From the NCBI GenBank assembly GCA_022360075.1, contig JAKSDN010000277.1, positions 1 through 7,014 of the forward strand: a stretch of DNA of 7,014 nt. Reading direction: 5' to 3'. The stretch is from Kiloniellales bacterium (lineage in GTDB: Bacteria; Pseudomonadota; Alphaproteobacteria; Kiloniellales; JAKSDN01). This document shows, in pieces, positions 1 through 4,983 of this stretch. Made by a program: the position numbers and the translations under genes. The number at the start of each line of letters is the position of its first letter. Positions within the stretch are counted from its first letter, which is position 1. A model generated the notes under the pieces. That model saw only the letters and a list, made by a program, of their open reading frames with translations. It was not told the origin of the DNA and did no database searches.

Positions 1-564
1 AGCGATCAGGGACGCGACCGAGGCAAGCAGAAACACCCAGGCGGCGAAGTAAAGCGCGATCATTAGCCAGTGCATCGAAAACACATGCAATGAGCTGATC
101 ATGACAGTGACCGAAATACTCTCTGCGAGAATGACGAAGAGGCTCTGCCCCATAGAGCGTAGCGGAATCCAGATTCTCTTCGCACTGAGCCGGGGCGCTT
201 CGTCCCACCGCAGAACATCCTTTTCGACGGCGTCAATCAGCCGTGGGCGGATCACGTAATGCACATACTGCGTGATCGCCAGCAAACCAGAAAAGAAGCT
301 GCCGATCCTGATCAGCAGGACTGAATTCAGCACGGCGAGAAAGATGCAAAGCGCGGTCAGCGTCGCCGATTCCTGCACGGCTTTCAGATAGGCATCAATG
401 TCAAACTGGCTTTCAGGCCGCAGCAAATAACCGGCGATGCCGAACATTGCTGTCAGATACACGCCCGACATCCGGTCGATCCGCTGGGAATAGTGATCGG
501 CCTCCGCCCGCAGGGCCTGATACTCGGCCAGGTGGATATCGACTTCCTTCTTAGCATCAATCAC
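1..564 (-). CDS. Multi-pass membrane protein of unknown function (3' end outside window)
   Basis: I do not recognise the family. The frame is open for 188 codons from a GTG start at 564 to the left edge, so the C-terminus is missing. The GTG is preceded on the minus strand by a GGGAG Shine-Dalgarno-like sequence (576-580, spacing about 11 nt). Seen in the translation: a short hydrophilic N-terminus (about 1-28, MIDAKKEVDIHLAEYQALRA), then hydrophobic stretches at about 32-48, 69-95, 150-168 and 168-188. The two middle ones are separated by a charged, probably cytosolic loop at about 108-143 containing LIDAVEKDVLRWDEAPRLSA. GC content and third-position bias are lower than in the heme genes to the right. 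There is no enzymatic motif, so function cannot be assigned; membrane location is inferred from hydrophobicity only. The gene is absent from simple ATG-based ORF lists because it starts with GTG and is truncated by the window. Confidence 0.75.
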   Translation of the reverse strand, partial: MIDAKKEVDIHLAEYQALRAEADHYSQRIDRMSGVYLTAMFGIAGYLLRPESQFDIDAYLKAVQESATLTALCIFLAVLNSVLLIRIGSFFSGLLAITQYVHYVIRPRLIDAVEKDVLRWDEAPRLSAKRIWIPLRSMGQSLFVILAESISVTVMISSLHVFSMHWLMIALYFAAWVFLLASVASLIA

Positions 565-1020
565 GGAAGTTTACTCTCCCATTGCTGCTACTAAGGGGGC
601 AGACCGCACGACGCCCAGACACAGGCTTTCAGCCATCCCAAGACCGTCTCGGACACTTTCAAGTATTCTGGGTGTTCGGTCCTAAGACACTCAAGCGTTT
701 TCACATCAGTATTGGCCGCCTGCAATTTCGGCGTTGATTTCGGTGACTCTCGGCTGTCAGCGAATAGAGGCACAACACCCACGCCCAAATAGAGGGATCC
801 CTACACCGCTCGGAAGTGACCACCGAAGCCGGTGCATCATGTGATCATGATGGTCTTACCTTGTGGTCCCGATAGCCCTTTTTGGGGCCAGTTCGCCGTC
901 GACTCGGCCTCTTAATACACCGATCGGAAGGAATGGATGACCGTGACGGTGACATCTTCGGCCCGATGATAAAGCGCTCCGAAAGTGTCGGGCGGCCTAG
1001 GCTGCTTTGTGGTGCCGGCC
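565..1020. other. Non-coding stretch of 456 bases without a convincing gene
   Basis: No frame here has both a plausible ribosome binding site and family resemblance. A TTG-initiated frame on the minus strand (591-788, 65 codons) would end 26 nt before the membrane protein gene and could in principle be a small leading gene. It has no recognisable domain or Shine-Dalgarno, so I do not call it. A few short symmetric words occur, for example TCATGTGATCATGA at 838-851 (5-bp arms around TGAT) and GCCTAGGC near 998-1005. None is next to a T-tract, so no intrinsic terminator for the gene ending at 1021 can be defended. The stretch presumably carries the 3' end of that upstream transcript and the promoter of the membrane protein gene, but I cannot pick out a promoter. 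Confidence 0.5.
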
Positions 1021-1716
1021 CTACTTCGACGGTGGCTTGCCAGCCTGGTTCAGCTTCTGGTCTAACGCCGCCTTGCGCGCTCTGATCTTTTCCGGCTTCA
1101 CATAGTAGTGGTCGAATAGTTCCTCGATGATCTCGAGACACCATTCCGCTTCCTTTGGCTCGACATCGATGATCTGTAACGTTGTGGCGTCCGTCAAAGG
1201 GTGAGCCGAAAAGTTCCCGAAGTTCCGGATTGCATCTATAGCATCTTGGATGTGGCTCGGAAGCGCCTTTCGAGTATCTGTCTCGGCCAGAACAACTTCA
1301 ATTTGTTTCACCAGATTGCGCTGTGGATAGCCGTGTCTAGATAGCATCGACTGCAAGCATCTTCGCGAGAGGGCTGCTGAGGCCTTTGGACTCTCGGAAA
1401 GAGCTAGGCACGCTTCTGCATAGTCAGATCTCAAATGTTCAGGGACGCTTGTCGGCGCCAGCGCTCTCGTGGCACGTCTTGGGTAGATCGTTTGATTAAA
1501 ACGCTCGAACCAGCCTTCCGAAAATCCTGCCTCTTTTCCAATTAGTCGAAGGACCGGTTCACGACACTTGGTGCAGGCGGTAGAACGAAGACTCCAGCGC
1601 CTTGGTCTCGCCAAATCGCCATACTTACTACCAGGCGACTTGACGAAATTCGGCAACTCCAATTCTAAGTGAAAGAACTGTGGGTCGAACTCCACGCTGC
1701 AGTGCGGACACTTCAT
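1021..1716 (-). CDS. DUF4145 domain protein with N-terminal zinc ribbon
   Basis: A 231-residue soluble protein of unknown biochemical function. It opens with MKCPHCSVEF; Cys3/Cys6 plus a second CxxC at Cys48/Cys51 (ACTKC) make a four-cysteine zinc ribbon. A mostly helical domain follows (about 95-207), with the family's hallmark near its end: RNFGNFSAHP, Arg164 to His172. This arrangement matches DUF4145 proteins, found alone or fused to restriction and other defence enzymes. My recollection is that the domain has been grouped with the HEPN superfamily, whose RNases carry an R-x(4-6)-H motif; the spacing here is seven residues, so nuclease activity is only a possibility. A longer frame runs up to 1893, but it would overlap the antitoxin gene by 100 bp and adds low-complexity Gly/Ala/Arg sequence. 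ATG at 1716 begins at the conserved Cys motif and has GGGAAGG just upstream. A TTGACG hexamer (1770-1775) could be a -35 element, but no good -10 follows. Base composition is lower in GC than the heme operon. Confidence 0.85.
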   Translation of the reverse strand: MKCPHCSVEFDPQFFHLELELPNFVKSPGSKYGDLARPRRWSLRSTACTKCREPVLRLIGKEAGFSEGWFERFNQTIYPRRATRALAPTSVPEHLRSDYAEACLALSESPKASAALSRRCLQSMLSRHGYPQRNLVKQIEVVLAETDTRKALPSHIQDAIDAIRNFGNFSAHPLTDATTLQIIDVEPKEAEWCLEIIEELFDHYYVKPEKIRARKAALDQKLNQAGKPPSK

Positions 1717-1793
1717 TTCCGCCTTCCCTGTCTTTGCTCCGAGCCGATCTGTCCCGGTCGGGGCAGGCCCGTCAATGTGAGTGCGCGGCACCG

Positions 1794-2087
1794 CTATCCC
1801 GACAGCGCCCTTCTCACCGCGTTGGGCTCGCGCTGAATAACCTTGAGATAGGCCCGCGCCGGCCCCTCGGGCTGCCGGCCTTCCTGTTCCCACTTGCGCA
1901 GTGTGGACAGGCTGATCCCGAAGGACTGCGAGAATTCGGCCTGGGTCATCTCCAGGCCCTTGCGGATCGCCTTGACGTCGACCGCCTCCGGGACGTGCAC
2001 GCGGTAGCTATCGGGGTCTGCCTCACCGCGTGCGATCGCGCTGGCCTGCCGTGCGGCCCTCAGTAGCTTGGTTCCTGCCTTCGACAT
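1794..2087 (-). CDS. higA: HigA-type helix-turn-helix antitoxin / autorepressor
   Basis: A 97-residue antitoxin of the toxin-first (HigBA) kind. The N-terminal third (about 1-35, rich in Ala, Arg and acidic residues) is expected to contact and neutralise the toxin. Residues about 38-90 form an XRE-type helix-turn-helix: VDVKAIRKGLEMTQAEFSQS, then FGISLSTLRKWEQEGRQPEG. The MTQAEFSQSFGIS and LSTLRKWEQ segments are the two DNA-contacting helices typical of HigA2/NadS-like antitoxins. The ATG lies only 2 nt after the stop codon of the toxin gene, and its ribosome binding site (GGAAGCG) sits inside the toxin's last codons, so translation is probably coupled. By family behaviour it should repress its own operon with the toxin as co-repressor; the symmetric sites upstream of the toxin gene (2478-2525) are the obvious targets. 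Assignment as an antitoxin is firm; the exact subfamily name (HigA versus RelB/NadS-like) is less so. Confidence 0.9.
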   Translation of the reverse strand: MSKAGTKLLRAARQASAIARGEADPDSYRVHVPEAVDVKAIRKGLEMTQAEFSQSFGISLSTLRKWEQEGRQPEGPARAYLKVIQREPNAVRRALSG

Positions 2088-2089
2088 TG

Positions 2090-2467
2090 CTATCGCTTCC
2101 TTTTCCCTGCCGCGACGCGCGGCTTGCGGTATGCCCGGACCAATCCGTTTAGCTCCTTCGCCAGTTCGTTCCGCTCGGCCTGCGACAGGTTGACCCTCTC
2201 GTTCTTGGCGAAGATCGCCAGCAGAAAGACCGGCACGTCCGGACTATGGAAGAAATAGACCACCCGGAAGCCGCCGTTCTTGCCCTTGCCCGGCCTGGCC
2301 CAGCGAAGCTTACGGGCGCCGCCGGTGCCAACGATCAAGTCGCCCTTCTCGGGGTCAGCCGCCACGGCGTTGATCAGTGCCCAGCGCTCCACATCCGCCA
2401 TGAGCCGCTTTGCGTCCGAGATGAATTCCGGGGTCTCGATGACGGTGATGAGCGACTTCTCGGGCAT
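2090..2467 (-). CDS. higB: RelE/HigB-type toxin of a type II toxin-antitoxin pair
   Basis: A 125-residue toxin of the RelE/ParE superfamily; members such as HigB cleave mRNA at the ribosome. Sequence support: the opening VIETPEFISDAKRL, the GDLIVGTGGARKLRWARPGK block (43-62) and the core strand GGFRVVYFF (65-73). FLLAIFAKNERVNLSQAER (81-99) follows and is typical of RelE-like toxins paired with an HTH antitoxin. Basic residues Lys53, Arg55, Arg68 and Lys88 are candidates for RNA contact or catalysis by position in the fold. The tail (about 111-125) is unusually basic (RAYRKPRVAAGKRKR), longer than the usual core of about 105-110 residues. I start it at ATG 2467; a TTG in frame at 2485 would add six residues, but it lies inside the upstream palindrome. 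Gene order is toxin then antitoxin with a 2-nt gap, as expected for HigBA. Nothing indicates inactivation. Confidence 0.9.
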   Translation of the reverse strand: MPEKSLITVIETPEFISDAKRLMADVERWALINAVAADPEKGDLIVGTGGARKLRWARPGKGKNGGFRVVYFFHSPDVPVFLLAIFAKNERVNLSQAERNELAKELNGLVRAYRKPRVAAGKRKR

Positions 2468-2477
2468 GGAAAGTATG

Positions 2478-2525
2478 TAGCCCAATGGGTTAGTAATTCA
2501 AGAACAAATGTACCCCATTGGGCTA
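2478..2525. promoter_or_regulatory. Paired palindromic operators upstream of higB
   Basis: Two 12-bp sequences that are exact reverse complements of each other lie just before the toxin gene: TAGCCCAATGGG at 2478-2489 and CCCATTGGGCTA at 2514-2525. Each contains a self-symmetric 9-mer (CCCA-A/T-TGGG) centred at 2485 and 2518, 33 bp apart, or about three helical turns. Both would therefore face the same side of the DNA. A possible minus-strand promoter, TTGAAT (2496-2501) and TACATA (2474-2479) with a 16-bp spacer, is interleaved with the left site. The layout matches autoregulated toxin-antitoxin operons, so binding by the HigA-like repressor is a reasonable inference. The symmetry is seen directly; the bound protein and the promoter are inferred. 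Confidence 0.7.
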
Positions 2526-2530
2526 TTTCC

Positions 2531-2542
2531 TTGAGGCCTCAA
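2531..2542. repeat. Perfect 12-bp palindrome TTGAGGCCTCAA
   Basis: A perfect dyad without spacer lies 5 bp beyond the right operator of the toxin-antitoxin operon and 2 bp before the large hairpin. It differs in sequence from the CCCAWTGGG operators. It could be a further protein-binding site or an edge of the hairpin element; function unknown. Confidence 0.5.
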
Positions 2543-2544
2543 GT

Positions 2545-2613
2545 GGTCGTGTCCCGAGCATTGGCGTAAGGCCGGCACCAATCCGCTCTTACCCCAACGC
2601 CCGGGACACGACC
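2545..2613. repeat. Large imperfect inverted repeat (26-bp arms, 17-bp loop)
   Basis: The left arm 2545-2570 begins GGTCGTGTCCCGAGCATTGG; the right arm 2588-2613 ends CCCGGGACACGACC. They pair at 23 of 26 positions; two of the three mismatches are transitions that can form G-U pairs in RNA from one strand. The loop (2571-2587) contains GCCGGC. The outer 12 bp of the stem pair perfectly. It lies between the 3' end of the heme operon and the start of the toxin-antitoxin operon. No run of T follows the stem on the minus strand, so it is not a textbook intrinsic terminator, although it could slow polymerase or protect the 3' end of the hmu mRNA. The size and near-perfect arms also suit a dispersed palindromic element (REP/MITE-like). 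Copies elsewhere in the genome would be needed to decide. Confidence 0.75.
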
Positions 2614-2649
2614 TCGACGTCGCAGCACGAAGATCCGACCGGTGGCAAT

Positions 2650-2749
2650 TCGGGTGATGGAAACCCGACGGCCTCGATCCAGGAATTCGATGGCGAGAGG
2701 GATGCCCTCACGAATGTGAGAACTCGGGTCTTTGCGAGCTCGCCGAGTT
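2650..2749 (-). terminator. Cluster of short hairpins after hmuQ, possible transcript end
   Basis: On the minus strand, reading away from hmuQ, three small perfect stems occur. A 7-bp pair AACTCGG/CCGAGTT (2721-2727 with 2743-2749) overlaps the hmuQ stop codon. CTCAC/GTGAG with a 4-nt loop lies at 2707-2720. TCGGGT/ACCCGA with a 7-nt loop lies at 2650-2668. None is followed by a clear U-tract, so calling any of them a terminator is tentative. Together with the 69-bp hairpin farther on, they make this gap a likely 3' untranslated region of the heme operon. Confidence 0.25.
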
Positions 2750-3071
2750 ACTCCGCGGCCTCCTTCAGTTCCAGGACGACGTCGAAGCCTTCGAACTGCG
2801 GGCCGCCGACGTACATGCCCTTGGTCTGGCCGGCATCGCGATGTGCCTGGCGGAAGGCCTCGGACTGGGTCCAGGCCTCGAACTCGGCACGGCCGCGCCA
2901 GATCGTGTGGCTGGCATAGAGAACATGGTCGTCGGCCTCGGGTCCCTTGAGCAGGTGGAACTCGACGAAGCCGGGCAGCCCCTTCAGGCGGCTGTCGCGG
3001 CCACGCCAGACCGTCTCGAAGGCCTCTGCATGCTCCTTGAGCACGCGAAAGCGGTTCATGGCGATAAACAT
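2748..3071 (-). CDS. hmuQ: IsdG-type heme-degrading monooxygenase (ABM fold)
   Basis: A 107-residue cytoplasmic enzyme predicted to cleave heme oxidatively, opening the porphyrin ring and freeing iron. It has the antibiotic-biosynthesis-monooxygenase (ABM) ferredoxin-like fold: MFIAMNRFRVLKEHAEAFET, then GLPGFVEFHLLKG, YASHTIWRGRAEFEAW, and RQAHRDAG. The three residues that define IsdG/IsdI enzymes are present at the expected positions: Asn6, Trp67 and His77 (Asn7, Trp67 and His77 in the staphylococcal numbering I recall). Length (about 107) fits the family. It is the last gene of the hmuTUV operon, 34 nt after hmuV, with a strong ribosome binding site AAAGGAG 8-9 nt before its ATG. That context turns a generic ABM call into a heme-degradation call, as with HmuQ of Bradyrhizobium and relatives. 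What remains open is whether the product is biliverdin or a formyl or oxo derivative, and whether the symbol hmuQ is used in this species. Confidence 0.88.
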   Translation of the reverse strand: MFIAMNRFRVLKEHAEAFETVWRGRDSRLKGLPGFVEFHLLKGPEADDHVLYASHTIWRGRAEFEAWTQSEAFRQAHRDAGQTKGMYVGGPQFEGFDVVLELKEAAE

Positions 3072-3105
3072 GCTGATCGTCTCCTTTGCTGCGCTCCGGC
3101 CGGGG

Positions 3106-3888
3106 TCAAAGCGGCACGAGTTGGGGGCAATGGCGGCTGGGATGGCGCTGTATCGCCACTCTCAAATCGAAGGCCTTCTCGATTTGGGCTTCTGTCAACA
3201 CGGCCTCCACCGTTCCTTCTACCTGTACCTGCCCATTCACTAACAGAATGATCCGGTCGGCATAGAGTGCGGCGAGATTCGGATCGTGCAGCACGGCCAG
3301 CACGCCGACACCGCGCTCGGCCAGCCGCCGCGCGAAGGCGAGCAAACGATGTTGATGGCTCAGGTCGAGGTTGTTCGTCGGCTCGTCGAGCAACAGGAAG
3401 CGGGTCGCGTCTTCGCCTGTCTCGGGCCAGATCTGGGCGAGCACCCGGGCGAGCTGCACCCGCTGGCGCTCGCCGCCCGAAAGCGTCGGGTAGACGCGCT
3501 CGGCCAAGTGGCCGGCATCGACCTCTTGCAACGCCGCGGCCGCCACTTCGAGGTCCAAGACCCGGCTGGAGCGACCGCTGTGCGCGCTGCGCCCCATCAG
3601 AACCACTTCCATCGAGCGGAAGGGAAAGGACAGCTCCAGCGATTGGGGCAGTACGGCCCGTCGGCGTGCCAAGGCGCTCGGAGACCAGTCGGATAGCGGC
3701 TGTCCGTCCAGCGTGACCGAGCCTCGGGCCGGCGATCGAGCGCCCGATAGCAGATGCAACAGCGTCGATTTGCCCGCGCCGTTGGGCCCGATCAGCGCCG
3801 TAACCCGGCCGGGGACCAAGGCGAGGCTCACGCCCTGGAGCGTCGGTCGCCGCTCGTGAGCGAAATGGAGATCGCTGCCGCGCAGCAT
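3106..3888 (-). CDS. hmuV: Heme ABC transporter ATP-binding protein
   Basis: A 260-residue ATPase that would energise heme import through the HmuU permease at the inner membrane. All ABC motifs are intact: Walker A GPNGAGKS (34-41), Q-loop Gln82 (LPQS), signature LSGGERQ (136-142), Walker B RFLLLDEP (163-170) followed by TNNLD (D-loop), and switch His201 (VLHDPN). The N-terminus MLRGSDLHFAHERRPTLQGV is typical of HmuV. The length equals the usual 255-265 residues. The ATG at 3888 shares its A with the TGA stop of hmuU (TGATG), a translational-coupling arrangement. The open frame continues far upstream to 4353, but that part lies antiphase over hmuU and is a by-product of high GC. The sequence alone does not distinguish heme from ferric siderophore import; neighbouring HmuT and the heme-degrading enzyme point to heme. 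Confidence 0.95.
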   Translation of the reverse strand: MLRGSDLHFAHERRPTLQGVSLALVPGRVTALIGPNGAGKSTLLHLLSGARSPARGSVTLDGQPLSDWSPSALARRRAVLPQSLELSFPFRSMEVVLMGRSAHSGRSSRVLDLEVAAAALQEVDAGHLAERVYPTLSGGERQRVQLARVLAQIWPETGEDATRFLLLDEPTNNLDLSHQHRLLAFARRLAERGVGVLAVLHDPNLAALYADRIILLVNGQVQVEGTVEAVLTEAQIEKAFDLRVAIQRHPSRHCPQLVPL

Positions 3889-4979
3889 CACCAGAGTCCG
3901 AGCCCGCGCCGGCGGAGCAGCAGCCAGAGAAAGAAGGGGCCGCCGACACAGCTCGTCAGAATGCCGATCGGCAGCTCCGCCGGGAGCACGACGGTGCGCG
4001 CCAGGAGATCGGCGAGCAGCAGCAAGATCGCACCGAGCAGCAAGGCGGCCGGCAGGAGGAGCCTGTGGTCCGGCCCGAGGGTGAGCCGCACCAGATGCGG
4101 CACCACCAGCCCGACAAATCCGATGACGCCCGTCAGGGCGACCGAGGCGCCGACGGCCAGCGCCGCCAGGAGCACGACGGCGCGTTTGATCCGCTCCACG
4201 TCGAAGCCGAGATGGAGCGCCTCGACCTCGCCGAGCAGAAGCCCATTGAGCGGCCGTGCGAGAAACGGCAGGGCCAGCATCGGCGCCAGCATCAGCGGGG
4301 CGGCCAGCGCAAGCCGATCCCAGGTCACGCCGCCGAGGCTGCCCAGCAGCCAAAAGTTCAGATCCCGCAACGCGCGGTCATCGCTGACGAAGATCAGGAG
4401 CCCGATCGCGGCCCCGGCAATGGCGTTGAGGGCGATGCCGGCCAGCAACATGGTCGCGACCTCGGTTCGCCCCTCGCGGCTGGCGATGCGATAAACCAGC
4501 AGCGTGGTCGCGAGCCCGCCAGCGAAAGCCGCCAATGGCAGCAGCAGGTCGCGCAAGCCCGCCGATAAACCCAGGAAGAGACTGCCACCCAGCACGATCA
4601 CCAAGGCTGCGGCCAGGGCTGCCCCGGTCGAAACGCCGATCAGGCCGGGATCGGCCAGAGGGTTGCGGAACAGCCCTTGCAGCGCCGCGCCGGCAACCGC
4701 CAGGGCCGCGCCGACCAGAACGCCCAGGCAGGCACGCGGGAGCCGGATCGACAGGAGGACGGTTTCCTGCACCGGCTCATGGGCCGACAACGATGCGAGG
4801 CCCGCCCTTTCCAGGAGGATGGAGAGGACCTGGATCGGCGAGATGGCGACCGCGCCAATCCCGGCCGAAAGCAGAAAGGCGAGCAAGAGCCCACCGACCA
4901 GGAGCAGAAGAGCGAGGCGTGTCCGGACCGCCTGGTGGCGGAGATAGTTGGCGGTCTCGCTGGTCGCCGTCAGGGCCAT
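3888..4979 (-). CDS. hmuU: Heme ABC transporter permease (FecCD family)
   Basis: A 363-residue inner-membrane permease that forms, as a homodimer with two HmuV, the heme translocation channel. Hydrophobic segments fill most of the chain, consistent with about ten helices. Family blocks seen: SIRLPRACLGVLVGAALAVA (77-96), GLFRNPLADPGLIGVSTGA (102-120), EVATMLLAGIALNAI (173-187), NFWLLGSLGGVTW (208-220), the cytoplasmic coupling region GEVEALHLGFDVERIK (250-265) that would contact HmuV, and GVIGFVGLVVPHLVRL (284-299). Near the C-terminus is ELPIGILTSCVGGPFFLWLL. Length is normal (330-365 for the family). The first about 20 residues are hydrophilic and precede the first helix. The ATG at 4979 is 4 nt after the hmuT stop, with GAGGG in the junction serving as ribosome binding site. 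The gene ends by overlapping hmuV by 1 nt. Heme rather than siderophore specificity is inferred from the operon. Confidence 0.95.
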   Translation of the reverse strand: MALTATSETANYLRHQAVRTRLALLLLVGGLLLAFLLSAGIGAVAISPIQVLSILLERAGLASLSAHEPVQETVLLSIRLPRACLGVLVGAALAVAGAALQGLFRNPLADPGLIGVSTGAALAAALVIVLGGSLFLGLSAGLRDLLLPLAAFAGGLATTLLVYRIASREGRTEVATMLLAGIALNAIAGAAIGLLIFVSDDRALRDLNFWLLGSLGGVTWDRLALAAPLMLAPMLALPFLARPLNGLLLGEVEALHLGFDVERIKRAVVLLAALAVGASVALTGVIGFVGLVVPHLVRLTLGPDHRLLLPAALLLGAILLLLADLLARTVVLPAELPIGILTSCVGGPFFLWLLLRRRGLGLW

Positions 4980-4983
4980 GCCC

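Noticed and set aside
591..788. 65-codon minus-strand frame before the membrane protein gene
   Set aside because: TTG start, no ribosome binding site, no recognisable domain, mixed codon bias; kept only as a remark in the gap entry.
845..1144. 99-codon minus-strand frame crossing the end of the DUF4145 gene
   Set aside because: Overlaps a well-supported gene in another frame; the translation is basic and Ser/Pro-rich without motif. I considered a transposase remnant but saw no signature.
1745..1770. TGTCCCGGTCGGGGCA dyad after higA as an intrinsic terminator
   Set aside because: The stem is imperfect on the minus strand (C-A mismatch) and no T-run follows.
1717..1893. Longer start for the DUF4145 gene at 1893
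   Set aside because: It would overlap the antitoxin gene by 100 bp and add a low-complexity N-terminus before the conserved zinc-ribbon start at MKCPHC.
2518..2919. 133-codon plus-strand frame over the hairpin and hmuQ
   Set aside because: Starts inside the operator, reads through the large hairpin and then antisense to hmuQ; no family resemblance.
3889..4353. Upstream extension of the hmuV frame to give a 415-residue protein
   Set aside because: The extra part lies wholly antiphase over hmuU, is Ala/Arg/Gly-rich, and the HmuV family starts at the ATG overlapping the hmuU stop.
3754..4494. Long plus-strand frame (246 codons) opposite hmuU/hmuV
   Set aside because: High-GC shadow frame rich in Arg, Ser and Pro with no domain; hmuU and hmuV on the other strand are unmistakable.
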